A DNA stretch of 36,175 nucleotides from Amycolatopsis sp. CA-128772. GTDB lineage: Bacteria > Actinomycetota > Actinomycetes > Mycobacteriales > Pseudonocardiaceae. Below are positions 30,705-36,175 of the stretch, one piece after another (position 1 is the stretch's first letter; each line of letters starts with the position of its first letter). The stretch is from positions 1 to 36,175 of the forward strand of contig NZ_PPHG01000012.1 in assembly GCF_002904295.1 (NCBI RefSeq), in the 5' to 3' direction. Both the position numbers and the translations under genes were made by a program. Under the pieces are notes generated by a model, which saw only the letters and a program-made list of their open reading frames with translations, was not told the DNA's origin and did no database searches.

Positions 30705-30977
30705 CTACGCAGCCGTGCTGCGGGAACCGGGTGCTCGTGGGCGGCTGCGGCCCGGCCGGCCCGGGTCGCGGAGCCGGATCGACTCGGCGCGCCGGGCCCG
30801 GCGGCGCAACGCCGTGGCGCGGCTGCGCACCGGCGAGGACCAGACCGCCAGCTCACCGCGGTGCGTGCTGCCGGCGAGCAGCACGACCAGGAGGCTGGCG
30901 GCAGCCAGGGAGGCGAAGGCGACCAGCGCGGCCGGGCTCGTCAAGGCGGGGAACGCCAGCTCCAGCAACGTGGTCAC
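30705..30977 (-). CDS. Small membrane protein (DUF6412-like) upstream of YidC paralogue
   Basis: A 90-aa protein: one hydrophobic segment at about 15-36 (AALVAFASLAAASLLVVLLA) followed by a Cys-free, Arg/Pro-rich cytoplasmic tail. I recall DUF6412 proteins next to short YidC paralogues in actinomycetes, but cannot verify that here. The start is GTG 30977 with GGGAGGGGG just upstream. It lies 63 bp before the YidC-like gene on the same strand. The divergent spacer carries two adjacent palindromes, so the pair is probably co-regulated with the metallophosphoesterase. Confidence 0.65.
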   Translation of the reverse strand: MTTLLELAFPALTSPAALVAFASLAAASLLVVLLAGSTHRGELAVWSSPVRSRATALRRRARRAESIRLRDPGRPGRSRPRAPGSRSTAA

Positions 30978-31006
30978 GTGTCCCCCTCCCGTCCTCCTCC
31001 CCAGAG

Positions 31007-31037
31007 TAGCGAAATCGCTAACAGCCCGTTGGGCTGT
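31007..31037. promoter_or_regulatory. Two adjacent palindromes in a divergent promoter
   Basis: TAGCGA-AA-TCGCTA (31007-31020) abuts ACAGCCC-GTT-GGGCTGT (31021-31037). They lie between the small membrane gene (start 30977, minus) and the metallophosphoesterase (start 31049, plus). TGTAAC (31035-31040) could be the -10 of the plus gene. A shared repressor site is the simplest reading. Confidence 0.55.
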
Positions 31038-31048
31038 AACCTGGTTCG

Positions 31049-32170
31049 ATGAGAGGGCAACTGGTCGTCGTGCCGCTGCTGGCGGTGCTCCTGCTGTTCA
31101 CCGTCCCCTGGTGGACGCTGGTGCTCGCGCCGGACTGGGGCACCGCGGCCACGATCGCCGGGACGGCGCTGTTCGTGCTGGGCCTGGTCACGATGCCGGT
31201 GGCGATGTTCCGCGGCCACTCCCGGCACCAGAGCGACGCCGCCGCCCGCCTCGGCGACACCCTGCTCGCCGTGATCTGGGTGCTGTTCAGCTGGTCGATT
31301 CTCAGCCTGGTGCTGCGCGTCGCGCTGCTCGGCGTCGACGACCCGCTGCGGTCGCGGATCGTCGCGGGCGCGACCGCGCTGATCGCCGCCGGGCTGCTCG
31401 TGCACGGCAACCGCGTCGCCATGCGCGTGCCGCCGGTGAAGGCGGTCGACGTCGCCATCCCGCGGCTCGGGCCGGGGCTCGACGGCCTGCGCGTCGCCGT
31501 GCTGACCGACACCCACTTCGGGCCGATCGACCGGACGAAGTGGTCGGAGCGGGTCGTCGCGGCGGTCAACGCGCTGGAGGCGGACGTCGTCTGCCACGCC
31601 GGCGACCTCGCCGACGGCGCGGTGGCCAAGCGCCGCAAGCAGGTCGACCCGCTCGGCGGCGTGCAGGCCGCGCTCGGGCGGTTCTACATCACCGGCAACC
31701 ACGAGTACTTCGGCGAGGCCCAGGCGTGGCTCGACCACATGGAAGGCCTCGGCTGGGACACGCTGCACAACCGCTCGACCCTGCTCGAGCGCGGCGGCGA
31801 CCGGATCCTGTTCGCCGGCATCGACGACCCGACCGGCACGGCGTCCGGCCTGCCGGGCCACGGCCCCGACCTGGCCGCGGCGCTGGCCGGCCGGCCCGAG
31901 GGCATCCCGGTGGTGCTGCTGGCGCACCAGCCCAAGCAGGTCCGCGAGGCCCGTGCGGCCGACGTCGACCTGCAGATCTCGGGGCACACGCACGGCGGGC
32001 AGATCTGGCCGTTCCACCTCCTGGTGCGGTTCGACCAGCCGACGCTGTCCGGCCTGACCCGGCACGGGCCGACCCAGCTGTACAACAGCCGCGGCACGGG
32101 GTTCTGGGGTCCGCCGTTCCGGATCTTCGCGCCCAGCGAGATCACGCTCCTGACCCTGCGATCCGCCTGA
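31049..32170 (+). CDS. Membrane-anchored metallophosphoesterase (YkuE-like)
   Basis: A 373-aa calcineurin-like phosphoesterase. Residues 1-125 hold about four hydrophobic helices. The catalytic domain shows the dimetal ligand set: D154/H156 in LTDTHFG, D186 in AGDLADG, N217/H218 in GNHEYF, H293 in LAHQP, and H313/H315 in SGHTHGGQ. YkuE-type members are tied to phospholipid or cell-envelope phosphate metabolism; the substrate here is unknown. ATG 31049 sits close behind a possible -10 and two palindromes, and no Shine-Dalgarno is seen. A hairpin covers the stop region (32170-32189). Confidence 0.92.
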   Translation: MRGQLVVVPLLAVLLLFTVPWWTLVLAPDWGTAATIAGTALFVLGLVTMPVAMFRGHSRHQSDAAARLGDTLLAVIWVLFSWSILSLVLRVALLGVDDPLRSRIVAGATALIAAGLLVHGNRVAMRVPPVKAVDVAIPRLGPGLDGLRVAVLTDTHFGPIDRTKWSERVVAAVNALEADVVCHAGDLADGAVAKRRKQVDPLGGVQAALGRFYITGNHEYFGEAQAWLDHMEGLGWDTLHNRSTLLERGGDRILFAGIDDPTGTASGLPGHGPDLAAALAGRPEGIPVVLLAHQPKQVREARAADVDLQISGHTHGGQIWPFHLLVRFDQPTLSGLTRHGPTQLYNSRGTGFWGPPFRIFAPSEITLLTLRSA

Positions 32171-32189
32171 CGGTTCCCCTGGGGACCGT
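32170..32189 (+). terminator. Hairpin at the end of the metallophosphoesterase gene
   Basis: ACGGTTCCC pairs with GGGGACCGT with one G-T wobble and a very small loop, starting at the last base of the stop codon. No T-run. The downstream tiny ORF starts within the 3' arm, so it might instead be a translational control structure. Confidence 0.45.
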
Positions 32190-32292
32190 GCTGACGGTCC
32201 CGAAGGGCATGGAGGACCTGACGGCCGACCGCTTCGGCGGCCTGTACTACAAGATCGGGGAGCGCCTGTACCGGCTGACCGTGCACCCGTGA
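32188..32292 (+). CDS. Tiny ORF (34 aa) with coding-like codon use
   Basis: From GTG 32188 (or ATG 32209, 27 aa) to the TGA ending at 32292. Every codon of the 34-aa version ends in G or C, and the peptide reads sensibly: MEDLTADRFGGLYYKI and GERLYRLTVHP. Overlapping frames have no such pattern. It has no clear Shine-Dalgarno for GTG; GAAGGG lies four bases upstream of ATG 32209 minus one, which favours the ATG start. It could be an independent small protein or the remnant of a longer gene. Function unknown. Confidence 0.45.
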   Translation: MLTVPKGMEDLTADRFGGLYYKIGERLYRLTVHP

Positions 32293-32315
32293 CCGGGCAG
32301 CGGAGAATGGGCGGC

Positions 32316-32834
32316 ATGCGCATCCGGATCCTCGACGCCGACATCACCACCCTCGAGGTCGACGTCGTCGTCAACGCCGCCAACTCCTCGCTGCTCGGCG
32401 GCGGTGGGGTCGACGGGGCCATCCACCGCAAGGGCGGTCCCGAGATCCTCGCCGCGTGCCGGAAGCTGCGGGCCGGGCACTACGGGAAGGGCCTCAAGAC
32501 CGGCCACGCCGTCGCCACCACCGCCGGGAACCTGCCCGCGCGGTGGGTCGTGCACACCGTCGGCCCGGTGTGGTCGGCCTCCGAAGACCGCTCCGAGCTC
32601 CTCGCCGACTGCCACCGCAACGCCCTGCGGGTCGCGCGGGAGCTCGGGGCCCGGACCGTCGCCTTCCCCGCCATCTCCACCGGTGTCTACCGGTGGCCGA
32701 TGGAGTCGGCCGCGGAGATCGCGCTCACCACCGTCTCCGCGGCCGAGCCCGGCCCGATCGAGGAGGTCGTCTTCGCCCTGCGCGGCGAAGCGGCCGTCCA
32801 GGCCTTTCGGGCTCGTCACAACTCCCTTGCCTGA
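32316..32834 (+). CDS. Macrodomain protein (O-acetyl-ADP-ribose deacetylase-like)
   Basis: A 172-aa stand-alone macrodomain. Seen: MRIRILDADITTLEVDVVVN, the ribose/phosphate-binding VVNAANSSLLGGGGVDGAIH, GHAVATTAGNLPARWVVHTVGPVW, and the second loop FPAISTGVYRWPM. The set matches the MacroD/YmdB type, which hydrolyses O-acetyl-ADP-ribose and removes ADP-ribose from proteins (and reportedly affects RNase III in E. coli YmdB). ATG 32316 (GGAG ten bases upstream) is preferred over ATG 32307. It lies 28 bp before the HAD gene on the same strand. Confidence 0.93.
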   Translation: MRIRILDADITTLEVDVVVNAANSSLLGGGGVDGAIHRKGGPEILAACRKLRAGHYGKGLKTGHAVATTAGNLPARWVVHTVGPVWSASEDRSELLADCHRNALRVARELGARTVAFPAISTGVYRWPMESAAEIALTTVSAAEPGPIEEVVFALRGEAAVQAFRARHNSLA

Positions 32835-32862
32835 ACGATCACCCACCGGGCAGGGTGCAGGC

Positions 32863-33510
32863 GTGCCCACCCGCGCCCTGGTCTTCGACTTCGACGGCAC
32901 GCTCGCCGACACCGAGTCCGCCGTCCTGCAGTCGTGGCAGGAGGTCTTCCGCGAGCACCGCACCGAGCTGCCGCTGGCCGCCTGGTACGCCGTCATCGGG
33001 ACGCAGCACACCACGCCCGCCATGTTCGCCCTGCTCGCCGAACACGCCCCGGACATCGATCCCGAAGCCCTGCGGCCGATCACGAAAGCCCGCGTCCTGA
33101 AGCTCCTCGAAGACCTCGGCCCGCGCGAAGGCGTCCTGAGCTACCTGGAAACGGCCAAGCGCCAAGGCCTCAAGCTGGCCGTCGCCTCCAGCTCGTCCGG
33201 GGCCTGGGTGAACCCGCACCTCGAACGGCTCGGCATCGACCACTACTTCGACGCCGTCCTCACCGGGGACCGCCACAAAGCCAAACCGGACCCCGACCTC
33301 TACCTCGCCGCCCTCGACGCACTCGGAACGGACGCGAGCGAGACCATCGCCTTCGAGGACACCCCGCACGGCGTCACCTCCGCCAAGGCCGCCGGGCTGA
33401 CCTGCGTCGCCGTGCCCAACGCGATCACCGAACGCCTCGACTTCCGGCACGCCGACGTCGTGCTGCCGTCCTTCACCGCCAAGCCGCTGGACGCGCTGCT
33501 CAGCCGCTGA
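32863..33510 (+). CDS. HAD-family hydrolase (beta-phosphoglucomutase-like)
   Basis: A 215-aa haloacid-dehalogenase-superfamily enzyme. Motif I is FDFDGTLADTES (nucleophile D9, acid D11), motif II VASSSS, motif III Lys in GDRHKAKPDPDLY, and motif IV IAFEDTPHGVTSAKAAG. The helical cap (about 17-85) is the class I type of beta-phosphoglucomutase/phosphonatase-like phosphatases. The substrate is unknown. The start is GTG 32863. It overlaps the convergent NUDIX gene by 11 bp. With the macrodomain and NUDIX it forms a small group acting on phosphorylated metabolites. Confidence 0.9.
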   Translation: MPTRALVFDFDGTLADTESAVLQSWQEVFREHRTELPLAAWYAVIGTQHTTPAMFALLAEHAPDIDPEALRPITKARVLKLLEDLGPREGVLSYLETAKRQGLKLAVASSSSGAWVNPHLERLGIDHYFDAVLTGDRHKAKPDPDLYLAALDALGTDASETIAFEDTPHGVTSAKAAGLTCVAVPNAITERLDFRHADVVLPSFTAKPLDALLSR

Positions 33511-33967
33511 CCAGCGCCCGCAGCCGGTCCAGGAACGGCAGCTGCCCCTTGACCAGCTTCTCCCGGGCGGCCTCCAGCGAGAACCACTCGACCCGGTCCA
33601 CCTCGGGGAACTCCTGCTGACGGCCCGAGCGCGGCGGCCACTCCATGGTGAACGTCCCGGGCACCACCGCGGCCGGGTCGAGGTCGGCCTCGACCGCCCA
33701 CGCCGTGACGACCTTGCCGCCCGACTGCTTCACCACGCCCAGCTCGACGTACTCGCCGTCGGGCGCCGGCAGCCCCAGCTCCTCCGCGAACTCCCGCCGG
33801 GCCGCCTTCTCCGGGGACTCGTCCGGGTCGAGCTCGCCCTTGGGCAGCGACCACGCGCCCGCGTCCTTCTTCGCCCAGAACGGCCCGCCCATGTGCCCGA
33901 GCAGCACCTCGACGTCGTCGCCCCGGCCGCGGTGGAGCAGGAGCCCGGCACTCTGTTTGCCCGCCAT
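33500..33967 (-). CDS. NUDIX hydrolase
   Basis: A 155-aa NUDIX protein. The Nudix box is complete at residues 44-66 (GELDPDE... ...REFAEELGL, fitting Gx5Ex7REUxEExGU), so metal binding and pyrophosphohydrolase activity are expected. The N-terminal QSAGLLLHR and the WSLPKGE segment are typical of ADP-ribose/diadenosine-polyphosphate-type members; the exact substrate cannot be read. ATG 33967 has GGGAGA eight bases upstream. Divergent from the DoxX gene across about 100 bp. Its macrodomain neighbour raises, but does not prove, a link to ADP-ribose metabolism. Confidence 0.92.
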   Translation of the reverse strand: MAGKQSAGLLLHRGRGDDVEVLLGHMGGPFWAKKDAGAWSLPKGELDPDESPEKAARREFAEELGLPAPDGEYVELGVVKQSGGKVVTAWAVEADLDPAAVVPGTFTMEWPPRSGRQQEFPEVDRVEWFSLEAAREKLVKGQLPFLDRLRALVSG

Positions 33968-34068
33968 GGAGAAAGTCTCCCAAGATTTTTCCGCGAGGTG
34001 TCGAAACGCGCCGGACCCGATCGACGCGTGGGCAGAAGGCAAGCGAAACCCAGGGGAAGGAACCCGCC

Positions 34069-34494
34069 ATGACCGCCACCATCACCCGCGAGACGGCCAC
34101 CCAGTCCAAGACCGCCGTCACCGGCATCGTGATCGGCGCGAGCCGGATCGTGATCTCGTTCCTGTTCGGCTTCCACGGCCTGCAGGGGTTCGGCTTCTTC
34201 GGCGGGATCGACGGCCAGGGCGGCGGCGTCCCGTTCGGCTCGTTCCCCGGCTGGTGGGGCAGCGTCTTCGAGCTCGTGGGCGCGCTGCTGCTGCTCGCCG
34301 GGCTCGCCAGCCGGCCCGCCGCGATCCTGCTGTCGGGCGTGATGGCCTACGCCTACTTCACCGTGCACGCGCCGATGGGCCTGCTGCCGCTGCAGAACAT
34401 GGGCGAGCCCGCCGCGGTCTACGCGTGGGTCTTCCTGCTGTTCGCCGCGATCGGCCCGGGCCGCTTCGCGCTCGACAACCTGCGCAAGCGCTGA
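34069..34494 (+). CDS. DoxX-family membrane protein
   Basis: A 141-aa four-helix membrane protein. Seen: ASRIVISFLFGFHGLQGFGF (TM1 with the conserved FxFHGxxK-like part), a WWGSVFELVGALLLLAGLAS second helix, the ILLSGVMAYAYFTVHAP third helix and VYAWVFLLFAAIGPGRFALD. DoxX proteins are often tied to redox or thiosulfate/quinol metabolism, but most are of unknown role. A strong GGGGAAGGA precedes ATG 34069. It converges with the conservon GTPase, 19 bp away. Confidence 0.9.
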   Translation: MTATITRETATQSKTAVTGIVIGASRIVISFLFGFHGLQGFGFFGGIDGQGGGVPFGSFPGWWGSVFELVGALLLLAGLASRPAAILLSGVMAYAYFTVHAPMGLLPLQNMGEPAAVYAWVFLLFAAIGPGRFALDNLRKR

Positions 34495-34513
34495 CCGGGG
34501 ACGCGCGGTCCGG

Positions 34514-35116
34514 CTAGTAGCCGCCCTGGGCGGCCGCGAGGTCGGACCGCGCCATCACGTGTTCCATCAGGCTGGTCAGCACCTGCTTCGTCGACTCGCG
34601 CTCGCGCGCGTCGCACAGCAGCAGCGGGACGTCCATGCCGACGTCGAGCGCCTGCCGGACCTCCTCCGTGCCGTAGCGGTACGCGCCGTCGAAGCAGTTC
34701 ACGCCGACGACGAAGGGCAGGTTGCGGCGCTCGAAGAAGTCCACCGCCGCGAAGCAGCTGTCCAGCCGTCGGGTGTCGGCCAGCACGACCGCGCCGAGGG
34801 CGCCTTCGGCCAGCTCGTCCCACATGAACCAGAACCGGTCCTGCCCGGGCGTGCCGAACAGGTAGAGGATCAGGTCCGGGTTGATCGTGATGCGGCCGAA
34901 GTCGAGCGCGACCGTCGTGGTCGTCTTCTGCTCGACGCCCGACAGGTCGTCGACCCCCTCGGACGCGGTCGTGATGACCTCTTCGGTGCGCAGCGGCGGC
35001 ACTTCGCTCACCGAGCCGACCATCGTGGTCTTGCCGACCCCGAACCCGCCGGCGATGAGTACCTTGACCGCGGTCGCGGTCAGGTTCCGCCGGGGGTCAG
35101 AGTTTCCGGATGCCAT
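34514..35116 (-). CDS. cvnD: Conservon GTP-binding protein (CvnD-like, MglA family)
   Basis: A 200-aa small Ras-like GTPase of the bacterial MglA/CvnD group. P-loop GGFGVGKT at residues 23-30. G3 region LYLFGTPGQDRF, where the usual DxxG is replaced. The NKxD position reads VNCFDG. There is no membrane anchor. In Streptomyces the four-gene conservon (sensor kinase, roadblock, DUF742, GTPase) forms a membrane-associated heterocomplex that acts like a G-protein-coupled relay. Its start ATG 35116 overlaps the DUF742 gene end by 20 bp, so the genes are translationally coupled. A TTG at 35119 is an unlikely start. Confidence 0.92.
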   Translation of the reverse strand: MASGNSDPRRNLTATAVKVLIAGGFGVGKTTMVGSVSEVPPLRTEEVITTASEGVDDLSGVEQKTTTTVALDFGRITINPDLILYLFGTPGQDRFWFMWDELAEGALGAVVLADTRRLDSCFAAVDFFERRNLPFVVGVNCFDGAYRYGTEEVRQALDVGMDVPLLLCDARERESTKQVLTSLMEHVMARSDLAAAQGGY

Positions 35117-35468
35117 CAAGAACCGCCTGCAATACGTGTCGGTTGGGGGTTTCCTGGACCGGTGCCGCGGTACGGAACAGCACCAGGTTCTGCTCGATGA
35201 GGTCGCTCAGCATCACCTTCACCACGGGCAGCGGGAGATCGACCCGGGCGGCCACCTCGGCCACCGAGACCGGCCGCTGGCAGAGGGCGATGATGCGGGC
35301 GTACTCCGGTTCGAGCATGCCCGCTTCGTGCGCGGTGCGCAGCGCGACCACGAGCGTGATGAGGTCGAGCCCGAGCGTGTCCGAGCGGGTGCGGCCGCCC
35401 GTGACCGCGTAGGACCGGACCAGCGGGCCGGCCTCGTCGTCGAACCAGGCTTCGTGCCGTGCGCTCAT
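35097..35468 (-). CDS. cvnC: DUF742 protein (CvnC-like)
   Basis: A 123-aa DUF742 protein, the third gene of the conservon. Seen: LVRSYAVTGGRTRSD, LITLVVALRTAHEAG, the winged-helix-like EYARIIALCQRPVSVAEVAA with RVDLPLPVVKVMLSDLIEQ, and the terminal LQAVLDGIRKL. DUF742 proteins are predicted winged-helix scaffolds between roadblock protein and GTPase. Its ATG overlaps the roadblock stop in an ATGA, and its 3' end overlaps the GTPase start, giving one tightly coupled operon. Confidence 0.92.
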   Translation of the reverse strand: MSARHEAWFDDEAGPLVRSYAVTGGRTRSDTLGLDLITLVVALRTAHEAGMLEPEYARIIALCQRPVSVAEVAARVDLPLPVVKVMLSDLIEQNLVLFRTAAPVQETPNRHVLQAVLDGIRKL

Positions 35469-35881
35469 GGCGCGGTGGGCTGCGCGCCGGCGGTCCGCGG
35501 GGCCGAGGTGAGCACCTGGCCGACCCGCTTCACCATCAGGTTCATCTCGTACGCGACCAGCCCCATGTCCGCGTCTTCACGGGCCAGCAGGGCGAGGCAG
35601 GCGCCCCGCCCGGCCGCCGTCACGAACAGGAACGCGTGGTCCATCTCGACCATCGTCTGGCGGACGTTGCCGCCGCCGAAGTGCCGCCCGGTGCCGCGGG
35701 CCAGGCTCTGGAACGCCGAAGCCACCGCGGACAGGTGTTCGGCGTCCTCCTCGGAAAGGTTGCCCGACCGGCCGATGAGCAGGCCGTCCGAGGACAGCAC
35801 CACCGCCCGGTCCGCTCCGGCGACCCGCTTGACGAGGTCGTCCAGCAGCCAGTCGAGCTCGTGGGCGCCTGAGTTGACCAT
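35465..35881 (-). CDS. cvnB: Roadblock/LC7 protein (CvnB-like)
   Basis: A 138-aa Roadblock/LC7-domain protein. Seen: LDWLLDDLVKRVAGADRAVV, LSSDGLLIGRSGNL, ASAFQSLARGTGRHFGGG and the C-terminal MNLMVKRVGQVL. In conservons this subunit acts as regulator or GTPase-activating partner of the small GTPase. The ATG overlaps the upstream kinase stop in a TAATG arrangement. Confidence 0.93.
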   Translation of the reverse strand: MVNSGAHELDWLLDDLVKRVAGADRAVVLSSDGLLIGRSGNLSEEDAEHLSAVASAFQSLARGTGRHFGGGNVRQTMVEMDHAFLFVTAAGRGACLALLAREDADMGLVAYEMNLMVKRVGQVLTSAPRTAGAQPTAP

Positions 35882-36175
35882 TACTCGCGCTCTCCGTACC
35901 TGTCGTCGTTCTCGGGAAACTCTGCGTCACGGGCCCGCCGGGTGCCCTGCTGGAAGGCGGACAGCCTGCTGCGGGCGACCTCCGGCGAGTCCAGCCGGAC
36001 CTCTTCGCGTTCCTGTGCGGGCTTGTCCTCCCGCAGCTGGGGCACGAGGTTCTGCTGGCGGCGCCGCTGCGGCAGCGGCGGGCGGCCGGGGGCTTCCGGG
36101 CGGCGCGGCTGCTGCGGCCGGCCTTCCGGCGTCGCCGACCGCGGCTCCTGCGGCGGCCACACCGGCTGCTGCGCC
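35881..36175 (-). CDS. cvnA: Conservon sensor kinase, C-terminus only (CvnA-like, partial)
   Basis: The last about 97 residues of a protein that runs off the window's right edge. The visible part is the disordered, Pro/Gln/Arg-rich tail (QPRRPEAPGRPPLPQRRRQQ) and the short conserved end SPEVARSRLSAFQQGTRRAR. This ending, next to roadblock, DUF742 and GTPase genes, is typical of the conservon sensor histidine-kinase-like protein. None of the kinase core, HAMP or sensor domain is in view. The stop (TAA, 35881-35883) overlaps the roadblock start by one base. Confidence 0.82.
   Translation of the reverse strand, partial: AQQPVWPPQEPRSATPEGRPQQPRRPEAPGRPPLPQRRRQQNLVPQLREDKPAQEREEVRLDSPEVARSRLSAFQQGTRRARDAEFPENDDRYGERE

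Overview
The window is high-GC DNA (about 70% or more G+C by eye) with strong third-position G/C bias. Its gene families are typical of a filamentous actinomycete: several F420-type enzymes, an MglA/roadblock/DUF742 'conservon', a TAP-like secreted hydrolase, an HxlR regulator, and several TetR regulators. Pseudonocardiales, most like Amycolatopsis, is my best guess. This is inferred from gene content and codon use, not from a marker gene. No rRNA, tRNA or CRISPR array was found.

Layout. 1-1.3 kb: 3' part of an IS110-type insertion sequence. 1.3-4.9 kb: a YciI-like protein, a multi-pass membrane protein, a HisC-like aminotransferase and an APH-fold phosphotransferase. 4.9-7.3 kb: a TetR regulator and an F420-type (LLM) oxidoreductase that share an operator-like 16-mer, then a convergent deazaflavin nitroreductase-hemerythrin fusion. 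7.4-10.4 kb: a coiled-coil protein divergent from an acyl-CoA synthetase, then a RibD/DHFR-like reductase. 10.4-14.8 kb: a minus-strand unit reading HxlR regulator, SRPBCC protein, LLM oxidoreductase, molybdopterin oxidoreductase; the last three are tightly packed behind a TTGACA promoter. 14.8-17.7 kb: a 317-bp gene-free stretch, a cupin divergent from a GlxA-type regulator, and a TetR regulator divergent from a GNAT over two tandem operator-like 16-mers.

17.7-20.6 kb holds the most unusual gene. It encodes a 395-aa protein with an AGNRAV-type N-terminal motif, a cytidine-deaminase-like zinc site (HAE and PCxxC), a tandem Pro/Gln/Val repeat and a C-terminal Cys/His zinc-ribbon-like module. 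It is divergent from a secreted beta-propeller protein across two strong hairpins. 20.7-25.3 kb: an MFS exporter, a secreted alpha/beta hydrolase with a strong terminator, a GNAT, and two minus-strand genes that share a VTVxEL N-terminal motif. 25.4-28.7 kb: an SDR lacking the catalytic Tyr-Lys pair, divergent from a LysR regulator; then a secreted lytic transglycosylase and a small Cys/His protein.

28.8-34.5 kb: a TetR regulator, a DUF1992 protein, a short YidC paralogue with a small membrane partner, a membrane metallophosphoesterase, a tiny ORF, a macrodomain protein, a HAD hydrolase, a NUDIX hydrolase and a DoxX protein. 34.5-36.2 kb: a conservon (GTPase, DUF742, roadblock, and the C-terminus of the sensor kinase), cut by the window edge. 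Most of the window looks like ordinary actinomycete accessory chromosome. The deaminase-like protein and the F420/molybdopterin operon are the best candidates for undescribed biology.
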